5,483 nt of DNA, from NCBI GenBank assembly GCA_003551325.1, contig PUMK01000324.1:1-5483 (forward strand). Reading direction: 5' to 3'. This document shows positions 1 to 4,400 of the stretch, piece by piece (the first letter of the stretch is position 1; every line of letters starts with the position of its first letter). The position numbers and the translations under genes are program-made. The notes under the pieces were generated by a model. That model saw nothing but the letters and a program-made list of their open reading frames with translations, was not told the origin of the DNA and did no database searches. The stretch is from Candidatus Acetothermia bacterium (GTDB taxonomy: Bacteria; Bipolaricaulota; Bipolaricaulia; Bipolaricaulales; Bipolaricaulaceae).

Positions 1-2
1 AA

Positions 3-146
3 GGGGGGACACATGGCTATATGGATCCAGACACCTTGCTTGCGATAGGAACGGGTGTTCAGCGCCAATCCCGCCTGCGTGTTCATGCTCTCCGTCTCCC
101 GCGTAAGCTCTCGATGTCTCCCGTCACGCTGCCAACCGACATCTGA
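3..146 (+). pseudogene. Possible WYL-domain regulator fragment, cut by left edge
   Basis: A reading frame is open from the left edge to a double stop (TGA TGA at 144-149). It reads roughly GYMDPDTLLAIGTGVQRQSR and then LRVH. A run of 'DPDxLxxI..AVQ.+.RLR' resembles the start of a WYL domain, the ligand-sensing domain of many bacterial transcription regulators, where it normally runs on for about 100 or more residues through a 'PYGLV..GGRWYLVGH' core. Here the frame stops about 36 residues after DPD and that core is absent, so if the likeness is real this is a truncated or decayed gene. A short LRIDR-like stretch in another frame at about 159-173 could be a remnant of the later 'FR.DRI' part. 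The likeness rests on a short segment only. The alternative is chance. Confidence 0.28.
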
Positions 147-346
147 TGACAGATGCCAACTCCGCATCGATCGAAGGCTCAGGGCACAGGGATGGTTGAA
201 ATCGGCCAGGCGCATGCCAACGCGTTGTTCCGAGACTTCACGGCGGCCCATCCAGGTGTTGGCCATCTGGGCTGACTCAAGTGTCTAGAGCCCGGCCAGT
301 GTACCGGGCGCTACCAACGGTCAGCTCGACGGTTGCTCGCGCTTCG
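147..346. other. Stretch without an intact gene
   Basis: No complete gene with a ribosome binding site is visible. Two short coding-like segments lie here. On the plus strand, 192-275 reads MVEIGQAHANALFRDF and continues 11 codons to TGA, in the same frame as the WYL-like fragment but after its double stop. On the minus strand, 390-277 has strong purine-first codon bias (KVKTADEARATVELTV) but no start codon. A GTG-started frame at 55-288 on the plus strand is arginine- and serine-rich with no binding site and looks spurious. Together this looks like decayed coding DNA. Confidence 0.3.
290..309. terminator. GC hairpin 38 nt past the small membrane gene
   Basis: GCCCGG (290-295) and CCGGGC (304-309) form a perfect 6-bp stem with an 8-nt loop. 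It lies just downstream of the minus-strand small membrane gene, where a transcription stop would be expected. There is no T-run on either strand, so it is not a canonical intrinsic terminator. It also overlaps the coding-like minus-strand segment at 390-277, and the symmetry may be incidental. Confidence 0.25.
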
Positions 347-532
347 TCAGCGGTCTTGACCTTCGCGGCGATGAAGGATGACCTCTTCGATCAGCTTCTC
401 CGCTCGGGCCAGCGCACCTCGGAACGCAAGCCGAACGGCCACGTAGATCACCACTCCCAGTACCAGCACGGAGAGCAACCATCCGATCCCCATCAGAAAT
501 CCGTGTCCGAGTCCTGATCCCCACATATCCAT
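347..532 (-). CDS. Small single-pass membrane protein, 61 aa
   Basis: The ATG at 532-530 is preceded by AAAGGTG at 546-540 with a 7-nt spacer, a convincing ribosome binding site, so I take this as a real gene. The product begins with a Gly/Met/Trp-rich stretch (MDMWGSGLGHGFLMGIGW), followed by one hydrophobic helix at about residues 14-35. It ends with a basic and amphipathic tail (ALARAEKLIEEV). The Gly/Met/Trp-rich start followed by one helix is typical of short SHOCT-type membrane proteins. The SHOCT motif (short C-terminal helical hairpin) is not recognisable here, so I do not assign it to that family. The function is unknown, and the protein probably lies in the inner membrane with the tail in the cytoplasm. 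The reading frame could be disrupted: a coding-like stretch continues in the +1 frame to 277. Confidence 0.62.
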   Translation of the reverse strand: MDMWGSGLGHGFLMGIGWLLSVLVLGVVIYVAVRLAFRGALARAEKLIEEVILHRREGQDR

Positions 533-539
533 CGTCCCG

Positions 540-546
540 CACCTTT
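540..546 (-). promoter_or_regulatory. Ribosome binding site of the 61-aa gene
   Basis: AAAGGTG on the minus strand, 7 nt before ATG 532. It fixes the start of this short gene and is the main reason for accepting it. Its GGTGC (543-539) can pair with GCACC (576-572) further upstream in the leader. Confidence 0.5.
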
Positions 547-552
547 CGCTGT

Positions 553-586
553 CACCAGCGTCTCACGATCGGGTGCAGAGCTGGTG
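553..586 (-). repeat. Inverted repeat in the 5' leader of the 61-aa gene
   Basis: CACCAGC (553-559) and GCTGGTG (580-586) are a perfect 7-bp inverted repeat with a 20-nt loop, ending 6 nt upstream of the AAAGGTG ribosome binding site. The loop holds the GCACC complement of that site. A second, tight hairpin, CACGGG-aaag-CCCGTG (593-608), lies just above it. The sequence shows the symmetry; any regulatory role is inferred. Confidence 0.35.
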
Positions 587-592
587 GAGCGA

Positions 593-608
593 CACGGGAA
601 AGCCCGTG
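593..608. repeat. 6-bp hairpin with tetraloop
   Basis: CACGGG (593-598), loop AAAG, CCCGTG (603-608). It sits between the doubtful 31-aa ORF and the 61-aa gene on the minus strand. No T-run follows on either strand, so termination is uncertain. Confidence 0.35.
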
Positions 609-625
609 AAGGGGAGAGGGCTCAC

Positions 626-721
626 TCACCGCACATCGGTCAGCACCTGGGGCGCCCGCACTGTGCTGGCCCCGGTGAGCACGACGCCGAGAAAGTACGC
701 CGCGGCATCGGCCATGCTCAT
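626..721 (-). CDS. Doubtful short ORF, 31 aa
   Basis: The frame from ATG 721-719 to TGA reads MSMADAAAYFLGVVLTGAS followed by about 12 more residues. Roughly 27 of its 31 codons end in G or C, a coding-like bias that disappears abruptly in the same frame upstream of this ATG. The middle is hydrophobic (AAAYFLGVVLTG) but too short to be certain of a membrane helix. There is no Shine-Dalgarno sequence before the ATG. A longer in-frame start at 820 would give 64 residues, but it would overlap the promoter-like palindrome and use poor codons. It could be a small membrane peptide encoded with the 61-aa gene, or the surviving end of a decayed gene. I do not recognise it. Confidence 0.25.
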   Translation of the reverse strand: MSMADAAAYFLGVVLTGASTVRAPQVLTDVR

Positions 722-801
722 CGCACATCCATAGCATTGTCTCAGGGGCCTCCATAAGGGTGCACCCCCTTCGACACGAAACCAGAACCCGCACGCTCGT
801 G

Positions 802-813
802 TAGCATATGCTA
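802..813. promoter_or_regulatory. 12-bp perfect palindrome, possible operator
   Basis: TAGCATATGCTA is a perfect palindrome. It overlaps the extended -10 element at 809-817, so a dimeric regulator bound here would block that promoter. It lies in the divergent gap between the minus-strand small genes and the secreted-protein gene. Confidence 0.35.
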
Positions 814-817
814 TAGT
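809..817 (+). promoter_or_regulatory. Extended -10 promoter candidate for the Ig-like secreted protein gene
   Basis: TGCTATAGT matches the extended -10 pattern (TGn followed by TATAAT, 5 of 6). No acceptable -35 box is found 16-18 bp upstream, which extended -10 promoters can tolerate. Transcription would start near 824 and give a leader of about 110 nt before ATG 935. Confidence 0.35.
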
Positions 818-921
818 CATACGCCTTGTTTCACTTATGTGCCTGGTAAGCGTGTTCTTGACACGGGAGGTGGGGCGAAGAGAAGAACCCTGGAAACCCG
901 AAGCGCTATACGCACGCCCAT

Positions 922-929
922 GGAGGTGG
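922..929 (+). promoter_or_regulatory. Ribosome binding site deciding start 935
   Basis: GGAGGTGG, with the GGAGG core ending 8 nt before ATG 935. An earlier in-frame ATG at 920 overlaps this site and has no binding site of its own, so 935 is preferred. Confidence 0.7.
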
Positions 930-934
930 TACGG

Positions 935-2179
935 ATGAAGCACATGAACCCCATACGAGTAACCCATATTCTCGGGGCCATCCTCTCCCTGCTGGCAGTG
1001 GTCTCCGCCATGACGGTTGCCCAAACCGTCGCTCCGGTTGGGCCAGTAGTCGAAGTCCCTCGTGTGTCGTTTCTCACCATAGAGGTCGATGCGTGCCCTC
1101 CTGTGCCCGATGCCGTCGGACAGTGCCCGTATCCAACACTCGTCGTTGACTCATATGAGCTTCTGGTCGACGAAGTTCTTCCCGACAGAACGGTTACACG
1201 TGAGATCATCCGGGTGGATGAAAGCACTGCTCTTGAAGGATGCAACCATGACTTTCGGCACCTGCTGTCCGATGCCGATCGGGCGTTGCTCACGCACCAC
1301 AACGCCAACCCGCGTCTTCGAATCACCGTAACCTGCGCTAACCTTATGGAGACGTTTGAGCTCCCCATACGTGGGCAGGAAAGTGAGGAATTATTGTGGT
1401 CGGAGATTGAGACAGCGTTTGTCTACGCTTCGGTGCGTGTGCACACGAATGTTCCAATGCCCAAGATCACCAACATCAGGTTCGACCCATCGCCGCCGGC
1501 CACATTGGGGTTCAACGACCGGGTCACCTTCACGTTCGACTACACGACAACCGAACCCGGCGGCGTCTACATCTGGGGGACACCGTTCACAGATGGCCAT
1601 CAGTCCGGAGGCTTGGCGCAGCATGGCTCCGTACTCCATCCCACAGGACAGGGCTCCCTCAACGGCTGGTTCACCATCAGGTTTGGAGCGAAGACCGTGG
1701 ATCAGGTTCGCTTCCAGATGGTCGATGCTGACCGCAACGTGCTCTACGAGACGATGGTCAACGTTGACTACGCATTCGGTGAAGCGGTGGATCCGGTGGA
1801 ACCCACGGGACGTGTTGAGCTCGTATCGGTAGACCCACCCCTGGGTTCCGATCTATCCATGGCAGAAGGCGTCACGTTCACGGTCGTGGTCGACTACGAG
1901 CTTGCGGGGGTAGAGGGGGCCGAGGTCTTCGCGTATCTCGAGCTCGACTGCGGGACAGGGATGCAGATAGGTTCCCGTGAGGTTGCAGCAGGAGCGGGGG
2001 TAACGTCAATCGTTCGTAGGATCAACCTCGAACGAGCACGTCAATGGGTGGAGGACAGACCGAACTACGAGGGGATCCTGTACTTGAGTGTGCTCATCGG
2101 GTATTGGGACGAACTCGGTCACAGGCGGATCTTGCACCGGGATTCGCTGCTTGGCCCCTACGACGTGGAAAGGCGATGA
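935..2179 (+). CDS. Secreted protein with Ig-like beta-sandwich domains, 414 aa
   Basis: Start 935 is chosen because GGAGGTGG precedes it and a signal peptide follows directly: basic start, hydrophobic core (ILGAILSLLAVV), likely cleavage after SA (residue 25) or VA (residue 29). Residues about 35-165 form an N-terminal domain I do not recognise, with four cysteines (54, 64, 103, 134) that could form two disulfides outside the cytoplasm. Residues about 175-282 are an Ig-like beta-sandwich with the motif VTFTFDYTTTEPGGVYIW, then LHPTGQGS and TVDQVRFQMVDADRNVLYET. This TTEPGGV/VDQ.RFQM pattern recurs in secreted proteins of environmental bacteria. Residues about 291-414 look like another beta-rich Ig-like domain (VTFTVVVDYEL). 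There are no catalytic motifs, anchor or sorting signal. A binding or structural role outside the membrane is inferred. The ligand is unknown. Confidence 0.85.
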   Translation: MKHMNPIRVTHILGAILSLLAVVSAMTVAQTVAPVGPVVEVPRVSFLTIEVDACPPVPDAVGQCPYPTLVVDSYELLVDEVLPDRTVTREIIRVDESTALEGCNHDFRHLLSDADRALLTHHNANPRLRITVTCANLMETFELPIRGQESEELLWSEIETAFVYASVRVHTNVPMPKITNIRFDPSPPATLGFNDRVTFTFDYTTTEPGGVYIWGTPFTDGHQSGGLAQHGSVLHPTGQGSLNGWFTIRFGAKTVDQVRFQMVDADRNVLYETMVNVDYAFGEAVDPVEPTGRVELVSVDPPLGSDLSMAEGVTFTVVVDYELAGVEGAEVFAYLELDCGTGMQIGSREVAAGAGVTSIVRRINLERARQWVEDRPNYEGILYLSVLIGYWDELGHRRILHRDSLLGPYDVERR

Positions 2180-2228
2180 GGTTGGCCACGACGACCCGTT
2201 GAACGGCACAAGCTGAATTACAGCGGCG
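2180..2228. other. Short gap after the Ig-like gene
   Basis: No hairpin with a T-run follows the stop codon. CCGTT-g-AACGG is symmetric but cannot fold with a one-base loop. No terminator is assigned. Confidence 0.4.
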
Positions 2229-2513
2229 GTGCGCCAGACGATCGTGCCCGGTGTAAGCCTGGTGCACACACCTCTTAGCCTACGAGATGGGGAAACATGT
2301 AGGGTAGAAGCGGCGCAAGCACGCACAGGCAGGGAGCGTGCCGCGTTACTCCTTGAGCTAACGCAGGAGGACGCCCTCAACATGTTCCTCCGCCTGCGAG
2401 CATCCTCGGTGGAAAACACGAGCGTTGGCCCCTCACCCATCATCGTGGCCATGCGCCGTGCCCTGGCACGACGAGGCAACGCCTCGAACCCTGTTCCCCA
2501 AGGGCCTGCTTGA
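2229..2513 (+). CDS. Possible small hypothetical protein, 94 aa
   Basis: A frame from GTG 2229 to TGA 2513 is bounded upstream by a stop at 2214-2216. The middle and end read like a real helical protein (RERAALLLELTQEDALNMFL, later SPIIVAMRRALARRGN), and third codon positions are rich in G and C. No Shine-Dalgarno sequence precedes GTG 2229 or the later GTG codons, and the first 25 residues are less convincing. There is no signal peptide, membrane segment or known motif. The C-terminal basic helix could suggest nucleic-acid contact, but that is speculation. It may be a small cytoplasmic protein or the remnant of a longer gene. It lies alone in the 817-bp gap between two genes for exported proteins. 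Confidence 0.38.
   Translation: MRQTIVPGVSLVHTPLSLRDGETCRVEAAQARTGRERAALLLELTQEDALNMFLRLRASSVENTSVGPSPIIVAMRRALARRGNASNPVPQGPA
2472..2486. repeat. Hairpin within the 94-aa ORF
   Basis: CGAGGC (2472-2477), loop AAC, GCCTCG (2481-2486): a perfect 6-bp GC-rich stem with a 3-nt loop, 27 nt before the stop. There is no T-run after it. It may be a stalling or processing hairpin, or incidental. Confidence 0.35.
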
Positions 2514-2880
2514 CTCGGAGAACGCTGGAGTAGCACGGCCAACGGGGAGGGTGGGGGTGCTCCGCTGAGAATCCTAGAAGGAGCGTGTCAAGGCCATCTT
2601 GTGCTGAATGAAACAGCTTTGCTTCTGGGCGCGTTGTCATGAAGGTGTAGTGTAAGATGATTGCAATGGCGAGCGCGTGTTCTGAGCATCTGTTGCGCAT
2701 GCGATGTCCCGGCACCCTCACCGCTGTGGCCCCTATGCACGGTAGACACCCTCCCCTTCTGGGACCTGCGGCTCCCTCACCTCGCGCTCAATTAGGCTGC
2801 AAATCAGGGGAGGAGGGGGTAGCGGAAGGTACGAGCCTCGGAGGAGGAGCACGAGCTGGCACCCGTTGTGGGTGAGACGG
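2514..2880. other. Non-coding stretch upstream of the protease gene
   Basis: No supported gene. It holds G-tracts GGGG-A-GGG-T-GGGGG (2544-2557) and a purine-rich GGGGAGGAGGGGG (2807-2819), whose first seven bases can pair with CCTCCCC at 2750-2756. A TTGTCA at 2634-2639 is promoter-like, but the only -10-like hexamer (TAAGAT, 2653-2658) is 13 bp away, too close. A 72-codon frame from ATG 2657 has an AAGGTG upstream, but its composition is unlike a protein. Confidence 0.35.
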
Positions 2881-2919
2881 GAGGCGATAGCGACAGAGGG
2901 AGAGGCGGCGCGACAGAGG
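2881..2919 (+). repeat. Imperfect tandem repeat upstream of the protease gene
   Basis: Two copies, 2881-2899 and 2902-2919, share GAGGCG followed by GCGACAGAGG. They differ only in a 3-nt (ATA) versus 2-nt (GC) insert. The shared 10-mers start at 2890 and 2910, exactly 20 bp or two helical turns apart, and lie 78-107 bp before the start codon. The spacing would suit two regulator molecules on one face of the DNA. That role is inferred. Confidence 0.5.
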
Positions 2920-2983
2920 CAGATCACATTCTGACGGCAGTTGTCGATGCAGGTGGCGAGTATCCTGATGATGCGGTGTGCAT

Positions 2984-2990
2984 GAGGAGG
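2984..2990 (+). promoter_or_regulatory. Ribosome binding site deciding start 2997
   Basis: GAGGAGG with a 6-nt spacer to ATG 2997. The upstream in-frame ATG at 2982 overlaps it and has no binding site of its own. Confidence 0.75.
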
Positions 2991-2996
2991 TTCGTG

Positions 2997-4256
2997 ATGC
3001 GGAAGATGGCGTTCTTGTTGCTGGGACTGCTACTGTTAACCGGGTTCCTGGGTGCGGACGGAGGCGCACAGCCCCGGACCATCCATGAGGCGTTCATTCT
3101 CATAGAGGACTGCCTCGGAGATTTCGGCGGCTTCTATTTCGATGAGCGTGGTAACATCAATGTGTACCTACTGAAGCCTGCTCCGGCACGCGTGAGGGAG
3201 GTCGAAGCGTGCCTGGTCAGGGTGCTCGGACAAGGTGTCCTAACAGAGTTCTTCAGTGGGAGGGTGGATGGGAGAAGATCGGCCATCATCCTCCACCAGG
3301 GCCAGTTTGTGATGTCCGACCTGATCAAGTACTTCGGAGAGTTAGCAGACCCCGTTCTCGACCTCGAAGGTGCTCACTTTGTCGACCTCGATGAACGACG
3401 GAACGGGTTGGAAGTGGGTGTTAGCGACAGAGCTCTGTTTGACAAAGTACGGGAGGTTGTTGGCGGACTGGGGATCCCTCAAGAGGCAGTTCACATAAAG
3501 CTCACGGATCCCATCTCTGTTGACGTCCTTGATCTGGGGGACCGTGTCCGGCCGGCCGTGGGCGGGATACGGATAACATCGGCTGCGGGAGGCTGTACGC
3601 TGGGGTTTAGCGCGAGGCTTGATGGCATGTGGGGCTTCGTCACGAACTCACACTGTACAGCAGTCCCGGGAAGCGTCACTGGGACTGTGTTCTCCAATTC
3701 GGGCGCCCGGCTAGGTGCCGAAGTCCGCGATCCTACCTACTCTCGGTGTGGCTTCTTGTGGAGACGTGCTTGCCGTGATTCCGACAGTGCCTTTGTCCGC
3801 TATGACAGTGGGGTCGACTTTCGCCTGGGCGAGATCGCCAGGACAACGTTCTGGAGAGGGCCATGCGCGGGTTCAGGCAGCACCACCGTCCACGCCACGT
3901 ACTCAACCATGAAGATTGTGAGAGACAGACTGTTCCCCTTCAGCGGGTGGATGGTCGATAAGATGGGTGCCACGACCGGCTGGACGTATGGTTTCGTGGA
4001 CAGGACGTGTGCGACCGTAAACGTCGCCGATGCCACTGTCGACGGCAGACCAGTACGCCTGATCTGCCAGGACAGGGCCAATTACACGGGGGCATCGGGT
4101 GACAGTGGATCACCCGTTTTCGTGTGGAACTCCGACTACTCGGTGGAACTTCTGGGCGTCCACTGGGGTGGAGCCGACACAGGGTGTAGCCGCCGTAGCT
4201 GGTTCAGCAACCTCGGTAACATCATTGACGAGCTCGGTCGACTGACAACACATTGA
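2997..4256 (+). CDS. Secreted chymotrypsin-like (S1) serine protease, 419 aa
   Basis: This is an endopeptidase of the trypsin/chymotrypsin fold, exported and probably made as a proenzyme. Start 2997 follows GAGGAGG and begins a signal peptide (MRKMAFLLLGLLLLTGFLGA), likely cut near GGA-QP at residue 24. Residues about 25-185 are a pro-segment with two cysteines (39, 72). Its second half (GAHFVDLDERRNGLEVGV, then REVVGGLGIP) resembles the inhibitory or chaperone-like pro-region of alpha-lytic-type proteases. The catalytic domain covers about 186-419: His219 in FVTNSHCTA, Asp263 in DSDSAFVRY, Ser370 in GASGDSGSPVF. A GATTGWTYG motif resembles the GRTTG segment of streptogrisin-type enzymes. Eight cysteines lie in the catalytic part. 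Cys200/Cys220 bracket the His loop and Cys357/Cys397 bracket the Ser loop, matching classical disulfides. Cleavage preference cannot be read. All triad residues are present, so it is probably active. Confidence 0.92.
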   Translation: MRKMAFLLLGLLLLTGFLGADGGAQPRTIHEAFILIEDCLGDFGGFYFDERGNINVYLLKPAPARVREVEACLVRVLGQGVLTEFFSGRVDGRRSAIILHQGQFVMSDLIKYFGELADPVLDLEGAHFVDLDERRNGLEVGVSDRALFDKVREVVGGLGIPQEAVHIKLTDPISVDVLDLGDRVRPAVGGIRITSAAGGCTLGFSARLDGMWGFVTNSHCTAVPGSVTGTVFSNSGARLGAEVRDPTYSRCGFLWRRACRDSDSAFVRYDSGVDFRLGEIARTTFWRGPCAGSGSTTVHATYSTMKIVRDRLFPFSGWMVDKMGATTGWTYGFVDRTCATVNVADATVDGRPVRLICQDRANYTGASGDSGSPVFVWNSDYSVELLGVHWGGADTGCSRRSWFSNLGNIIDELGRLTTH

Positions 4257-4303
4257 AAGAGGGGAGCGGGGCGGCCTCGAGCGCCGGCATCACCAGCCTA
4301 TCC

Positions 4304-4319
4304 GTCCCTCAGTCCCTCA
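4304..4319 (+). repeat. Tandem octamer, two copies
   Basis: GTCCCTCA occurs twice head to tail (4304-4311 and 4312-4319), 82 nt before the beta-helix lipoprotein start. It may be a binding site or a slippage product. Confidence 0.45.
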
Positions 4320-4390
4320 CGCACTGAAGAGACCCTCTACGATGTGGGCCGGGGTTACGTTGCTCGGGAGACGCTTGCGGCGTTCGTAAT

Positions 4391-4395
4391 GGAGG
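4391..4395 (+). promoter_or_regulatory. Ribosome binding site deciding start 4401
   Basis: GGAGG with a 5-nt spacer to ATG 4401. GTG 4398 is a less likely start. The in-frame ATG at 4389 shares its G with this site and has no binding site of its own. Confidence 0.7.
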
Positions 4396-4400
4396 ACGTG

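Larger units (their letters stand above)
4257..4400. other. Gap between protease and beta-helix genes
   Basis: 144 bp with no gene. A GGCG/CGCC 4-bp inverted repeat (4270-4285) is too weak for a terminator and no T-run follows. TACGAT (4338-4343) is a poor -10 candidate without a -35 box. The tandem octamer at 4304-4319 lies here. Confidence 0.4.

Noticed and set aside
1..266. Open minus-strand frame from about 266 to the left edge (about 88 codons)
   Set aside because: Its codon boundaries match the plus-strand WYL-like frame, so its openness can be a mirror effect. The product is oddly rich in Trp, Met, His and Arg and has no ribosome binding site.
858..863. Perfect TTGACA -35 box
   Set aside because: No -10 box lies 16-18 bp downstream (the position reads AGAAGA), so it is probably fortuitous.
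835..1368. 177-codon minus-strand frame
   Set aside because: Antisense to the Ig-like gene, extremely rich in Ser, Thr and Arg, as expected from the reverse complement of a GC-rich gene.
1481..1490. GGTTCGACCC, like a tRNA T-arm
   Set aside because: It encodes RFDP inside the Ig-like gene, and no acceptor or anticodon stems fit around it.
2006..2542. 178-codon minus-strand frame
   Set aside because: It spans the end of the Ig-like gene antisense and the following gap, has no ribosome binding site, and its composition (Arg/Ser/Pro/Val mixtures) looks like a shadow.
2657..2875. 72-codon plus-strand frame with AAGGTG upstream
   Set aside because: The translation is dominated by Gly, Ala, Pro and Cys with no helical or domain pattern, and the spacing is 9 nt. 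More likely non-coding leader.
2941..2966. TTGTCG and TATCCT as a promoter for the protease gene
   Set aside because: The spacer is only 14 bp and each box has mismatches.
4270..4285. GGCG/CGCC hairpin after the protease gene
   Set aside because: Only four base pairs and no T-run; not a credible terminator.
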